The notes beneath the pieces were generated by a model. It had not been told where the DNA came from, did not search any database, and saw nothing but the letters and a program-made list of their open reading frames with translations. The position numbers and the translations under genes were made by a program. From Pseudoxanthomonas helianthi (GTDB lineage: Bacteria > Pseudomonadota > Gammaproteobacteria > Xanthomonadales > Xanthomonadaceae), in NCBI RefSeq assembly GCF_017939625.1, contig NZ_JAGKTC010000002.1, positions 859,592 to 923,591 of the forward strand: a stretch of 64,000 nucleotides of DNA, given 5' to 3'. Shown here piece after piece: positions 9,065-17,811 of this stretch (position 1 is the first letter of the stretch; every line of letters begins with the position of its first letter).

Positions 9065-10021
9065 CTAGAACGTCTTGCACTGGCGCCAGCGCACCGTATC
9101 GGTGCTGCCGGCGCGCGGGTTCATCTGCACGCGCGAGGTGCGCAGGGCCGGGTAGCGTTCCAGTTCGCGGCATACCTGCGGCCAGACGATCGCGTCCTCG
9201 CCGCTGCGATCGACCACCAGGGTCAGCTTGCTGATCCAGAAGCCGCGAATCACGCCGGGCGCGGTCATCAGCGCCTTGCTGACGGCTTCGCGCTGGCTCT
9301 GCAGTACGGCCTCGTCGGTTTCGACCACATCGTCGACCGGCGAGGGCTGGAAGGCATGGCGCCGGGACTCCGCAGCAGGAGGTGCCGGAGCCCGCGTTGC
9401 GTCGCTCGCTTGGGGCGGAGCGCCATCGGTGCCACGAAGGCCGAAGGCCGCCAATACGGCGAGCAGCACGCTTGCCGCGACGGCGACGCCCGAAAGGCGG
9501 CGCACCCGGCTGCGCGCGCCGTCTTCGACGCGCTCGCGCAGTGCGGGCGGCAGATGCGGCTTCAGCGCCTGCCACAGCGGGGCGCCGGCGAGCAGTTCGA
9601 TCCTGAACTGATGCGCCGCGCTCCTGCCTTCGGGGGCGATCTGGCCTTCGGTGGCGAGGATCGCGCCGCTGGCGCCGCGCATGCGCGCGGCTTCGACCAG
9701 TTCGGCCATCGTGTCGGCCCCGATGCGATACGCGGTGCCGTGTTTGCAGGCCAGCAACCAGCGTTCATCGCCCTGGGTCAGCAGCAGGCCGAGTTGCCGT
9801 TCGGGGCCCGACAGCACGTCGGTATCTTGCGGCGGGGGCTGGAATCCGCGGTGCTGCAAGGAAGCGAGCACCGCGCCGGAAAAGTCGCGCCAGCTCATCG
9901 CGCCCAGCGCCTTCAGCCCTTCGCGGGTTTCGCTGTGCGGACGGTGCAGCAGCCAGAGCCAGGCCAACGCGAGCAGCAGTACCACCGTGCCGATCACGAA
10001 CGCCATGGGCCAGTTCGGCAT
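9065..10021 (-). CDS. Membrane protein with Mrr-like restriction-endonuclease fold domain
   Basis: A 318-residue protein with a transmembrane helix at about residues 6-25, a cytoplasmic domain at about 43-160, a second helix at about 177-195 and a C-terminal tail. The middle domain resembles the Mrr_cat nuclease fold (SWRDFSGAVLASLQHRGF, then RWLLACKHG and GASGAILATEG). The catalytic Lys is kept (K93) but the Q/E before it is Ala and the usual upstream Asp is not seen, so it is probably not an active nuclease. The gene is on the minus strand, convergent with the acyl-CoA reductase and downstream of a strong hairpin. Function is unknown. Confidence 0.6.
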   Translation of the reverse strand: MPNWPMAFVIGTVVLLLALAWLWLLHRPHSETREGLKALGAMSWRDFSGAVLASLQHRGFQPPPQDTDVLSGPERQLGLLLTQGDERWLLACKHGTAYRIGADTMAELVEAARMRGASGAILATEGQIAPEGRSAAHQFRIELLAGAPLWQALKPHLPPALRERVEDGARSRVRRLSGVAVAASVLLAVLAAFGLRGTDGAPPQASDATRAPAPPAAESRRHAFQPSPVDDVVETDEAVLQSQREAVSKALMTAPGVIRGFWISKLTLVVDRSGEDAIVWPQVCRELERYPALRTSRVQMNPRAGSTDTVRWRQCKTF

Positions 10022-10150
10022 CGAATTCCCCTGAAAGCAATGGTCGGAAGAACGAACCCGCCTGGCGATTCGTCCGGTGGTCCTGCTTCTAACGTGGCGT
10101 ATTGGAAATTTCGGCCAGTGCCGGCGCGGTCAGGAAGCCGGGCACGAAAA

Positions 10151-10213
10151 AGCCCGCCAGTCCGAAGTCGTAAGGGGAGGGGAGCATACGTACTTCGAGC
10201 GGACTGGCGGGCT
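10151..10213. terminator. Long hairpin with A-tract and T-tract flanks
   Basis: A 14-bp perfect inverted repeat (10151-10164 with 10200-10213) extends inward by CGAAGT/ACTTCG. It is flanked by AAAAA on the left and a 7-nt T-run from 10219 on the right, so it has terminator features in both directions. It lies in the 288-bp gap between the phasin gene and the Mrr-like gene, both on the minus strand. No gene is seen in this gap. Confidence 0.6.
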
Positions 10214-10309
10214 GGAATCTTTTTTACGCTTCTCGATGCTGCTTTGCAACAGATTTTGTAAACGATTTCGCAACGCACTTTTGCGGTGCGAAACCGGTAT
10301 CGAATTGGC

Positions 10310-10846
10310 TTACGCCGCGGTCTTGCGCGGGGTCTTCTTCGCGGTCTTCGCGGCCTTCTTGACGGCGCGCTTGGCGGGCGCGGTTTTCGCGCCGCCGCGG
10401 GCAGGAGACGCGCCGCCGAGCTTGCGCAGTTCTGCGTTCAAGGCATCGACGCGTTCGATCAGCCCGGCCAGGTCTTCGCGGCTGGGCACCTCGAGACGAC
10501 GCAGGGCGCGCTGCACGCGGTCTTCGAACACCTTCTCGAGGCGGTCCCAGGTATCGGCAGCGCGCTCGCGGGCCTGGCCGACGGTGGTTTCGACGGCATC
10601 GCGCACCGCATCGACGCGACCGGTAGCGACCTTGCGGGTCAGCTGTTCCAGCGACAGCCCTTCCTTGACCAGCGACTCGAACAACTTGCCGCCCTCGGCC
10701 TGGGCGCGACCGAAGGCGCCGACGCCGGCCAGCCACACTTGCTGCGCGGATTCGCTCAGGCGCTTGGACAACTGCTCGGCCTGGGCCTGCAGGTTGGCCG
10801 AATTGGCGGAGGCGGTCTTCTTGGCGGTTTTCTTCAGCTTGGCCAT
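10310..10846 (-). CDS. Phasin family protein with histone-like tail
   Basis: A 178-residue phasin-type protein (PhaF/PhaI-like) expected to coat polyhydroxyalkanoate granules. Residues about 15-130 form an amphipathic helical phasin domain (QVWLAGVGAFGRAQAEGGKLF is the family hallmark). The C-terminal 30 residues are rich in Lys, Ala and Pro, like the AlgP/histone H1-like tails of PhaF that bind DNA. The ATG at 10846 is preferred over an in-frame codon four residues upstream, as it gives the normal MAKLKK start. A second PHA-granule protein is encoded at 14166-14441. No PHA synthase gene is in the window. Confidence 0.82.
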   Translation of the reverse strand: MAKLKKTAKKTASANSANLQAQAEQLSKRLSESAQQVWLAGVGAFGRAQAEGGKLFESLVKEGLSLEQLTRKVATGRVDAVRDAVETTVGQARERAADTWDRLEKVFEDRVQRALRRLEVPSREDLAGLIERVDALNAELRKLGGASPARGGAKTAPAKRAVKKAAKTAKKTPRKTAA

Positions 10847-10948
10847 GGGTGGTCGCAAGGGAGAGTTTGAGGAGGCGCCAGATTCGCGGCGTTGTCTAGA
10901 GTTTTCACACCAGTGCGGGCCGGGCCGCGCTCCTGGAACGGCATCGGC

Positions 10949-11782
10949 TCATTCGGCCGCCTGCGGGAATGCGGGCAGCTTCCCGACATCCTGTTCCTCG
11001 TGCTGGATGATCAGGGTGGCGCGCAGGTTCTTCGCGAGTTTCGCGAAGCGGTCGATCGAGGCCAGCGACTGCGCGCGATCGGTGTTGAACGACGGCACGC
11101 CCATCGTTTCCAGGTTCTCGTGCAGGTGCACCACGTCGCCCGACAACAACACCGCGCCGCGTTTCGGCAATCGCACCAGCAAACCGTGGTGTCCGGGCGT
11201 GTGCCCGGGCAGGTCGAGCATCACCACGCTGCCATCGCCGAACACGTCGTGGTCGCCGGAGATCTTCTCGACCTCGGCGTCCTTGCCCAGCCACGGGGCG
11301 AGCAGCCGGGTGCGCGCCTCGTGCCCCGGCTTGCCCAGCACTTCGAAGTCGTTCTTGCCGATCAACAGCGTCGCCTGCGGGAAATCGGCGGCCTGGCCGA
11401 TGTGGTCCAGATGATAGTGGCTGATGCCCAGGCGGGTGATCTGCGCGGGTTCGACGCCGATCCGCGCGAGCTGCGCGACAACGGTCGTGGCCAGCGACAT
11501 GGAATCGGCCTTGCCCTCGACGTAAGGCTTGCCGAGATATTCCTTCGACAGCCCGGCATCCCACAGCAGATAGCTGCTGCCGTGCTGGACCAGATAGCAA
11601 CTGCCGGCGAACTTCTTGCTCATGCCGGCATAGGCATGCGTGTCGGACAGTTCGTCTAGGTTGTAGGTCCATAGCGAGCCGCAATCGAGCCGCCAAAGGC
11701 GGATATTTTCCGCGGCTGCGGCGGAAAGCGGGAAAAACAACGCCAGCAGCAGGATGAGGCGATGGTGAAGCCTCGTTTTCAT
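10949..11782 (-). CDS. Secreted metallo-beta-lactamase-fold hydrolase (lactonase-like)
   Basis: A 277-residue protein with a signal peptide (about residues 1-24, cleavage after SAAAA) and an MBL fold. The zinc motif HxHxDH is complete at H122, H124, D126 and H127, with H194 in PGHTPGHH and D216 in LLSGDVVH. This arrangement and the length match the AHL-lactonase-like branch (AiiA/AttM relatives), which opens N-acyl-homoserine lactone rings. Substrate cannot be read from sequence, and an exported location would differ from most characterised AHL lactonases. It sits 66 bp downstream of the patatin gene on the same strand. Confidence 0.75.
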   Translation of the reverse strand: MKTRLHHRLILLLALFFPLSAAAAENIRLWRLDCGSLWTYNLDELSDTHAYAGMSKKFAGSCYLVQHGSSYLLWDAGLSKEYLGKPYVEGKADSMSLATTVVAQLARIGVEPAQITRLGISHYHLDHIGQAADFPQATLLIGKNDFEVLGKPGHEARTRLLAPWLGKDAEVEKISGDHDVFGDGSVVMLDLPGHTPGHHGLLVRLPKRGAVLLSGDVVHLHENLETMGVPSFNTDRAQSLASIDRFAKLAKNLRATLIIQHEEQDVGKLPAFPQAAE

Positions 11783-11848
11783 CGCGTTGCTCCTGGTTGG
11801 TCCGGCAGGTGGCCGGTGCGGGGGAGGAGGCTGGATCGGGTCAGGCGG

Positions 11849-13093
11849 CTACCGCACCCGTCCCGCACGGTGTCGCCCGGCGACGATCCGATCGACGTCG
11901 TCCAGCGCACGGCGCAGGCGGGCGGTGGTTTCGGTCATGCGCGGCTGCGCGTCGAGGCCATCGAGGATCGAGCGGTGCGGGTCGTCGAGGATGTCGTCGC
12001 GCAGGCCGATGCCGTGCGCTTCCAGCATCGGCCGCAGCACGTCGGCGCGCCGGCGCAGGTCGGCCAGGGTGTTGCGATAGGCCAGTTGGCAGACCCGGTG
12101 GCGCGAGGCGAAGCTGAAAAGGTTGGTGAAGAACAGTTCGCTGTCGTCCGAATTCGGTTCGAATACCAACTGGTCGATGTTCGGATACTGGCGCGGATAT
12201 TTCTCCATGCCGATCTGCATGCGCGACTGCAGCAGGGTGCGCAGGGTCTGCGACAGCACCGCGGGCAGGCCGCCGTCGGCCAGGCCGAGCGAATCGCCTT
12301 CTCCCTGCGCCGGCGCGCGGGTGGCATCGAACGGCACCAGCGGGTTGATGCCCAGCAGCAGGTCGATGTCGCGTTCCAGCACCACCGAGGCGTGCATCGT
12401 GCGGCGCAGCGCGCCGTCGAGGAAATGGCGGCCATTGATTTCCACCGGTGGGTACAGGCCGGGCAGGGCGGCGCTGGCCTGCACCGCCTGCGAGATCGGC
12501 ACTCCGTCCCAGCCCTTTTCGCCGAAACGCACCGCCTCGCCGCTGTCCAGGTCGACGGCGACGACGAACAGGTCCGCGTCGAGGGTGCGGAAATCGTTGC
12601 TGCGCCCGCGCCGGGTGAAGATGTCGCGCAGGAAGCGCTCCATGCCGCGGTTGTCGAACATCGCGGTCGGCACCAGGCCGCCGAAGCGACGCATCAGGTT
12701 GGACCAGCTGAGCGCCTTGTGCGGCTGGGTGGCCAGGCTTTGCAGCCATTCGAAATACAGGCGCGGCAGCGCGGTGGCGCGGCGCATCGCCTCGCCGAAG
12801 TTCGGGCGCAGGAAGGTTTCCGGCTGGAACACGATGTCGTCGCTGGTGCCGGTGATGAAGGTGCGGCACATCTCGGCGGTGCCGATCCGGTTGGCCAGCC
12901 CGGCGGCGAGGAAGGCGCCGGAACTGACCCCGACGTAGCAATCCATCCGGGTCAGGTCGAGGCCGTCGAGGGCTTCGTCCAGCGCGCGCAGCGCACCCAG
13001 TTCGTACATGCCGCCGATCGGGCCGCCGCCGGCGATGGCCAGGCCGATGCGGCCGCGTGGATTGCGTTTTACCGCGCTGTGCAACGAAAGCAT
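11849..13093 (-). CDS. Patatin-like phospholipase
   Basis: A 414-residue patatin-family lipid acyl hydrolase. The oxyanion-hole loop AGGGPIGGMYELG is near residues 21-33, the nucleophile elbow GVSSG at 55-59 (Ser57), and the catalytic Asp in FLDGAL (Asp226), so the Ser-Asp dyad is complete. No signal peptide is visible. The ATG at 13093 is chosen because upstream in-frame codons run into the inverted repeat at 13159-13223. It is divergent from the FFLEELY-type gene and lies between PHA-associated genes. The substrate (phospholipid or other acyl ester) is unknown. Confidence 0.85.
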   Translation of the reverse strand: MLSLHSAVKRNPRGRIGLAIAGGGPIGGMYELGALRALDEALDGLDLTRMDCYVGVSSGAFLAAGLANRIGTAEMCRTFITGTSDDIVFQPETFLRPNFGEAMRRATALPRLYFEWLQSLATQPHKALSWSNLMRRFGGLVPTAMFDNRGMERFLRDIFTRRGRSNDFRTLDADLFVVAVDLDSGEAVRFGEKGWDGVPISQAVQASAALPGLYPPVEINGRHFLDGALRRTMHASVVLERDIDLLLGINPLVPFDATRAPAQGEGDSLGLADGGLPAVLSQTLRTLLQSRMQIGMEKYPRQYPNIDQLVFEPNSDDSELFFTNLFSFASRHRVCQLAYRNTLADLRRRADVLRPMLEAHGIGLRDDILDDPHRSILDGLDAQPRMTETTARLRRALDDVDRIVAGRHRAGRVR

Positions 13094-13158
13094 GCGACGT
13101 CCGGCGATGGAATGGCCCGAGTGTAGCCGATGCGATTTGAGCCGGAGTTCGATAGTGG

Positions 13159-13223
13159 GAGCGAGCTTGCTCGCGAACGCTTTTGGCCGGACATCGGAAG
13201 AGCATTCGCGAGCAAGCTCGCTC
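13159..13223. repeat. Paired inverted repeat (19-bp arms)
   Basis: GAGCGAGCTTGCTCGCGAA at 13159-13177 is perfectly repeated in inverse at 13205-13223. Each arm also contains its own palindrome (GCGAGCTTGCTCGC), as in REP doublets. It lies in the divergent gap between the patatin and FFLEELY-type genes. Confidence 0.9.
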
Positions 13224-13278
13224 GCACAGGGAGGGTGGCGCTTGCGGCTCGCCGCGGCGCCAGCCAAGATTCGCGGCC

Positions 13279-14001
13279 ATGGCGCGCAGCAATCCATTGC
13301 ACGACCGGCTCGCACGCCGGCTGGCCTGCCACCAGGCCCTGCACGATCCGGCGCGGGAGCCGCGCAACCGGCTGCGCTGGCTGCCCGAGCTGCGGCGCTG
13401 GCAGACCCGGCGGTTGGAAGCCAGCTTCGCCCATTTCCTAGCCGATCCGAAGCGCGAGCCGGCGGCCAGCTTCTTCCTGTCCGATGTCTACGGCGACCGT
13501 GACTTCAGCCAGCGCGACGCCAACGTGGCGCGGATCGTGCCAATGCTGCAGCGCCTGCTGCCGGCGGCGGTGCTGGCCACCGTGGCCGATGCCATCGAAC
13601 TCGGTGCGCTGACCCATGCCTTCGACCTGCGCATGGCCGAAACCCTGCAACGGTTGGCGCCGACGCGGAAGAAACTGGATGCCGATCTGTACGCCAGGGC
13701 CTACCGCGAGGTGGGCCGTGCGCGGCTGCGCGGGCGCCAGATCGGCCTGATCGCCGATGTCGGCACCGGCCTGGCCCATGCGGTGAAGCTGCCCGGCGTG
13801 CTGCTGTTGCTGAAGCTGTCGCGGGGCCCGGCCAAGGCCAGCGGGCTGGGCGAGTTGCAGGGCTTCCTGGAACGCGGTTTCGCGGCGTTCTCGGCGCTGG
13901 GAGACGGCAAGGCCTTCGTCCGCGACATCGAGCAGGCCGAACGCGAGGTTTCGCGCCGGCTGTTCGCCGGCCATCCTGATCCGTTCGGGATCGAGGAGTG
14001 A
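13279..14001 (+). CDS. FFLEELY-motif family protein, function unknown
   Basis: A 240-residue cytoplasmic, mostly helical protein. Residues about 57-75 read ASFFLSDVYGDRDFSQRD, which matches the recurrent FFLEELYG-type motif of a proteobacterial family of unknown function. The ATG at 13279 is directly followed by the conserved N-terminal part; upstream in-frame codons lie inside a repeat. It is divergent from the patatin gene and followed by a 23-bp inverted repeat pair. The role is not known. Confidence 0.7.
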   Translation: MARSNPLHDRLARRLACHQALHDPAREPRNRLRWLPELRRWQTRRLEASFAHFLADPKREPAASFFLSDVYGDRDFSQRDANVARIVPMLQRLLPAAVLATVADAIELGALTHAFDLRMAETLQRLAPTRKKLDADLYARAYREVGRARLRGRQIGLIADVGTGLAHAVKLPGVLLLLKLSRGPAKASGLGELQGFLERGFAAFSALGDGKAFVRDIEQAEREVSRRLFAGHPDPFGIEE

Positions 14002-14012
14002 GGCGGAAGCGT

Positions 14013-14159
14013 TTTTTGACGCGGATTAACGCGGATGGTCGCGGATAGAACAGATTGAATATGCCTGCTTTGCCTCTTGTCGCGGAGAACCGAAATCCGC
14101 GCTGCGAGCCGGATGGCAAGGGGCTGAAAGCATTAGTCCGCGTTAATCCGCGTCAAAAA
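14013..14159. repeat. 23-bp perfect inverted repeats flanking 101 nt
   Basis: The arm at 14013-14035 (TTTTTGACGCGGATTAACGC plus GGA) is exactly repeated in inverse at 14137-14159. It fills the gap between the convergent FFLEELY-type and PHA-granule genes. The T-rich ends could also stop transcription from either side. The A/T-containing arms are unlike the other repeats in the window. Confidence 0.9.
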
Positions 14160-14165
14160 GTGTTT

Positions 14166-14441
14166 TTAATCGAACTTCTCGGCTAAAACGCGGCGGATCT
14201 CGGCTTCGATCGGGCCCTTCAGCATCGACAGCATGAAGCCGAGGTCGGCGGTGACCCGCAGCGACTTGGGCAGCAACTGGATCTTGCCGTCGACGCCGGC
14301 GCGGTTGAAGTTCAGCGTGTCCGCGTCCCAGGCGTAGGCCATCTCGAAGCGCTCGGCCAGCTTCTTCGCCACTTGTTCGATGGCCTTGCGCGCCTGCGCC
14401 GGGGTCTTGCCGTGGCTGTGGGTGATGTCGATGCTGGGCAT
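14166..14441 (-). CDS. Polyhydroxyalkanoic acid system (PHA_gran_rgn) family protein
   Basis: A 91-residue protein beginning MPSIDITHSHGKTPAQARKA and continuing through ERFEMAYAWDADTLNFNRAGVDGKI, the pattern of the PHA granule region family (TIGR02610-type), small proteins encoded near PHA genes. The molecular role is not established. The gene is convergent with the FFLEELY-type gene and divergent from the FHA gene. Together with the phasin at 10310-10846 it suggests PHA-granule biology in this neighbourhood. Confidence 0.8.
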   Translation of the reverse strand: MPSIDITHSHGKTPAQARKAIEQVAKKLAERFEMAYAWDADTLNFNRAGVDGKIQLLPKSLRVTADLGFMLSMLKGPIEAEIRRVLAEKFD

Positions 14442-14515
14442 GTCGGGCTCCGTGTATGCGGCGTATTGTGCGCAACAGATGTGCGTTGCGCCACAAACTG
14501 CTAGGCTCCCGCGCC

Positions 14516-15307
14516 GTGGAGAACCTTCGATTGCATCTGAACGGACGCGACAGCGGCGATTGGCCGCTGCACGATGGCGTGCACCGCATCGTGCGCGAAG
14601 CCAACGGCACGGTCGGCGTCGGCGACGATGCCCGGGGCGCGCTGCTGGCGCAGTTGTGCGTGGACAAGCGCGGCCTGTGGCTGCAGGTCGCCAACGGCGT
14701 GCGCGGCATCCACGTCAATGGCCGTTCGGTGAGGCGCGTGGCGATGCTGCGCGCGGGCGATGCGCTGTACCTGGATGGCGTCGAACTGCTGGTGCAGGGC
14801 CAGGCCGGCAACGCCGTGCCCTTGCTCGAAGTCGGCGTGGATACCACGGCGGATACCCGCATGCTGCTGCGCGGCGTCGGCGGGCCCTACCACGGCCGCA
14901 GCATTCCGCTGGATCGTCCGCGCCTGGTCGGCCGCGGGCGCGAGGCCGACGTCCAGGTCGACGAAGCTTCGGTTTCCGAACGCCACGCGCGGCTGGAGCG
15001 CCACGGCGACCGCGTGTTGCTGCGCGACCTGGATTCGGCCGAAGGCAGCCTGGTCAACGGGCGGCGCGTGCGCAGCGCGGCGCTGTCGCCCGGCGACCAG
15101 GTCGTGTTCGGCACCCAACACCGCTTCGTCGTCGAAGCGCCGTTCGCGCCGTCGCCACCGCCGGAAACCGCCGCTGCGGCCGCCAGCCCCACGCCGGCTC
15201 CGGTGCGTGCGCCGAAGGCTTCGGCCAAGCGCTGGCCATGGCTGTTGCTGGCCGCGCTGTTGCTGGCCGCGGCGCTCAGCGCGCTGTTGCTGTTCGGCGC
15301 GGGCTGA
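14516..15307 (+). CDS. FHA domain-containing membrane protein
   Basis: A 263-residue protein from a GTG start (an ATG at 14456 in the same frame is possible but less conserved in appearance). A degenerate N-terminal FHA-like half is followed by a typical forkhead-associated domain at about residues 115-208, with GRGREAD at 139-145, SERH at 154-157 and N181 in LVNGRRV, the residues that contact phosphothreonine. A Pro/Ala-rich linker and one C-terminal transmembrane helix (about 241-260) follow, so the FHA domains face the cytoplasm as a tail-anchored protein. No Ser/Thr kinase is in the window. Confidence 0.8.
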   Translation: MENLRLHLNGRDSGDWPLHDGVHRIVREANGTVGVGDDARGALLAQLCVDKRGLWLQVANGVRGIHVNGRSVRRVAMLRAGDALYLDGVELLVQGQAGNAVPLLEVGVDTTADTRMLLRGVGGPYHGRSIPLDRPRLVGRGREADVQVDEASVSERHARLERHGDRVLLRDLDSAEGSLVNGRRVRSAALSPGDQVVFGTQHRFVVEAPFAPSPPPETAAAAASPTPAPVRAPKASAKRWPWLLLAALLLAAALSALLLFGAG

Positions 15308-15452
15308 GCCGCCCGCGACAAGGCGTACGCCGGTTCCGCCTGCGGAAGTCGAACGCCGCGGCGGAGTCGTACGAAGAAAGTTTCGTTCGTACCCATTGGT
15401 CCGGGAGCTGTTGCGCTGCGGCATACTACGCGTTCAGTTTTCAGGCCTTCTC

Positions 15453-16541
15453 ATGACCCGCGTCTACAACTTCAGCGCCGGCCCGGCGACCTTGCCCGAA
15501 TCCGTCCTGCGCCAGGCCCAGGCCGAAATGCTGGACTGGAACGGCATCGGCGCGTCCATCGTCGAGATCAGCCATCGCAGCGCCGAGTTCATCGCGGTCG
15601 CCGCGCGTGCCGAGGCCGACCTGCGCAAGTTGATCGGCATTCCCGAAGACTACGCGGTGCTGTTCCTGTCCGGCGGCGCGACCACCCAGCAGGCGCTGCT
15701 GGCGCTGAACTTCGCCTCGCCCGGCGGCACCGTCGATTACGTGGTCACCGGCCACTGGGGCAAGACCGCGATCAAGCAGGTCCGACCCTACGTGAAGGTC
15801 AACATCGCCGCGGACGGCGAGCCCGATGGTTTCACCGACATCCCGCCGCGCGAGTCGTGGCAGCTGACGCCCGGCGCGGACTACGTGCACATCACCGCCA
15901 ACGAGACCATCCACGGCGTGGAATTCCGTGGCGATGCCCCGGACGTCGGCGAGGCCCCGTTGTTCGCGGATTTCAGCTCCAGCATCGCATCGGAACCGAT
16001 CGACGTATCGAAATACGGCGTGATCTACGCCGGTGCGCAGAAGAACCTCGGCCCGGTCGGCGTGGCCGTGGTGATCGTGCGCCGCGACCTGTTGAAGCGC
16101 GAAGGCCTGCCGCGCGCCGACATCTTCGACTATCGCTCGCACGAAGCGCGCGACTCGATGCTCAACACGCCGCCGACCTGGAACTGGTACCTGGCCGGCC
16201 TGGTGTTCCGCTGGATGCTGGAAGAAGGCGGGGTCGAGGAGTTCGCCCGCCGCAACGCCGAGAAGTCGCGCATCGTCTACGACGCCATCGACGGTTCGGG
16301 CGGGTTCTACCGCAACCAGGTCCTGCCCGAATTCCGTTCGCGGATGAACATCCCGTTCTTCCTGCCGGACGAAGCCCTGACCGCGCGCTTCGTCGCCGAG
16401 TCGAAGGAAGCGGGCCTGCTGGCGCTGAAAGGCCACAAGGCGGTCGGCGGCCTGCGCGCGTCGCTGTACAACGCGATGCCGGTGAACGGCGCGCGGGCGC
16501 TGGCGGATTTCATGCGCGATTTCCAGAAACGCCATGGATAA
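15453..16541 (+). CDS. serC: Phosphoserine aminotransferase
   Basis: PLP enzyme of serine and pyridoxine synthesis, converting 3-phosphohydroxypyruvate and glutamate to phosphoserine. The 362-residue product starts [19 protein letters not shown] and has the PLP lysine K197 in [12 protein letters not shown], plus HRSAEF and [12 protein letters not shown]. The ATG at 15453 matches the normal SerC start. It heads the serC-pheA-aroA block known in Xanthomonads, although a repeat pair now separates it from pheA. The partner enzyme SerA is encoded at 50254-51495. Confidence 0.98.
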   Translation: MTRVYNFSAGPATLPESVLRQAQAEMLDWNGIGASIVEISHRSAEFIAVAARAEADLRKLIGIPEDYAVLFLSGGATTQQALLALNFASPGGTVDYVVTGHWGKTAIKQVRPYVKVNIAADGEPDGFTDIPPRESWQLTPGADYVHITANETIHGVEFRGDAPDVGEAPLFADFSSSIASEPIDVSKYGVIYAGAQKNLGPVGVAVVIVRRDLLKREGLPRADIFDYRSHEARDSMLNTPPTWNWYLAGLVFRWMLEEGGVEEFARRNAEKSRIVYDAIDGSGGFYRNQVLPEFRSRMNIPFFLPDEALTARFVAESKEAGLLALKGHKAVGGLRASLYNAMPVNGARALADFMRDFQKRHG

Positions 16542-16573
16542 GCAAGCAATTCCCGCTATGGAGCTAATGTGTG

Positions 16574-16640
16574 GTGTGAGAGCGACGTCAGTCGCGAATG
16601 CGTTATCGCGAAAGCATCGCGACTGACGTCGCTCCCACAC
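16574..16640. repeat. Paired inverted repeat (24-nt arms, one mismatch)
   Basis: The arm at 16574-16597 (core GAGCGACGTCAGTCGCGA) is repeated in inverse at 16617-16640 with one mismatch. It lies between serC and pheA. It shares the GGGAGCGAC...GTCGCGA frame with repeats at 19511-19598 and 53114-53198. Confidence 0.9.
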
Positions 16641-16662
16641 CGAGGGAACAGGAAACGGAAAG

Positions 16663-17796
16663 ATGGCAAGCAAACCGAAGAAAACCGCGAAGAAATCCGT
16701 CGCCGAGCCCGCCGCCAAGCCGGTGCTGGCCGACGTGCGTGCCAAGATCGACGGCATCGACCGGCAGATCCAGTCGCTGATCGCCGAGCGCGCGCAGTTC
16801 GCGCTGCAGGTCGGCAAGGCCAAGGGCAAGCTGGCGCAGGCGGTGGATTACTACCGGCCCGAGCGCGAAGCGCAGGTGCTGCGCATGGTCGTCGATCGCA
16901 ACGAGGGTCCGCTCAGCGACGAAGTGCTGGTGCACGTGTTCCGGGAGATCATGTCGGCCTGCCTGGCCCAGCAGGAGCCGCTGAAGATCGGCTACCTCGG
17001 GCCGGAGGGCACCTTCTCGCAGCAGGCGGTGCTGAAGCATTTCGGCCGTTCCGCGCATGGCCTGCCGCTGGCCAGCATCGAGGAAGTGTTCCAGGAAGTG
17101 GAAAGCGGCAACGCCGATTTCGGCGTAGTGCCCGTGGAGAACTCCGGCCAGGGCACGATCCAGATCACCCTGGACATGTTCCTGACCTCGAACCTGAAGA
17201 TCTGCGGCGAAGTCGAGCTGCGCGTGCACCAGTTCCTGCTGTCGCGCACCGGCCACATCGAGGACATCGAGCGCATCTACGCGCACCCGCAGTCGTTCGC
17301 GCAGACTTCGTCGTGGTTGCGCCACCACCTGCCGAAGGTCGAGAAGATCCCGGTCTCGAGTAACGCAGAGGGCGCGCGCCGGGCGCGCAACGCCGACGAT
17401 GCGGCTGCGATCGCGGGCGAGAGCGCGGGCCACGTGTACGGCCTGAAGAAGGTGGTGATGAAGTCGATCGAGGACGACGCGGACAACACCACGCGCTTCC
17501 TGGTGATCGGCCGGCAGATCTTCCCGTCCTCGGGCCACGACCGCACTTCGGTGCTGGTGTCGATCCACGACAAGCCGGGTGCGCTGTTCGACGTGCTCAG
17601 TCCGTTCGCGAAGCACGGCATCAGCATGAACCGGATCGAGTCGCGGCCGTCGCACCATGCGAAGTGGGAGTACGCGTTCTTCATCGACCTGGCCGGGCAT
17701 GTGGACGATCCGGCGATGAAGCAGGCGATGGCGGAGCTGAAGGAGCACGCGGCGCAGATCAAGGTGTTGGGTTCGTACCCGGTGGCGGTGCCCTGA
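16663..17796 (+). CDS. pheA: Bifunctional chorismate mutase/prephenate dehydratase
   Basis: P-protein of phenylalanine synthesis, 377 residues. A chorismate mutase AroQ domain covers about residues 22-105 (ADVRAKIDGIDRQIQSLIAER), the prephenate dehydratase domain about 108-285 (GYLGPEGTFSQQA, VPVENSGQGTI, TTRF near 276-279), and an ACT regulatory domain about 297-377 with GALFDVLSPF and ESRPS, the phenylalanine feedback motifs. A Lys-rich 20-residue N-terminal extension (MASKPKKTAKKSV) precedes the mutase domain. It is followed by aroA after a 364-bp repeat-filled gap. Confidence 0.97.
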   Translation: MASKPKKTAKKSVAEPAAKPVLADVRAKIDGIDRQIQSLIAERAQFALQVGKAKGKLAQAVDYYRPEREAQVLRMVVDRNEGPLSDEVLVHVFREIMSACLAQQEPLKIGYLGPEGTFSQQAVLKHFGRSAHGLPLASIEEVFQEVESGNADFGVVPVENSGQGTIQITLDMFLTSNLKICGEVELRVHQFLLSRTGHIEDIERIYAHPQSFAQTSSWLRHHLPKVEKIPVSSNAEGARRARNADDAAAIAGESAGHVYGLKKVVMKSIEDDADNTTRFLVIGRQIFPSSGHDRTSVLVSIHDKPGALFDVLSPFAKHGISMNRIESRPSHHAKWEYAFFIDLAGHVDDPAMKQAMAELKEHAAQIKVLGSYPVAVP

Positions 17797-17811
17797 TTTT
17801 TCCTTCTCTCC

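Noticed and set aside
9065-10021. The Mrr-like gene as part of a restriction or defence system
   Set aside because: The catalytic residues appear incomplete and there is no methyltransferase, helicase or other defence gene nearby.
13093-13315. A 74-codon N-terminal extension of the patatin gene
   Set aside because: The extension would be translated from the inverted repeat at 13159-13223 (reading SELARE and similar), and the family begins near the ATG at 13093.
16663-16725. The Lys-rich N-terminus of PheA as a wrongly called start
   Set aside because: No later ATG or GTG lies before the chorismate mutase helix at a suitable place, and GGAAAGATGG provides a ribosome-binding site for the ATG at 16663.
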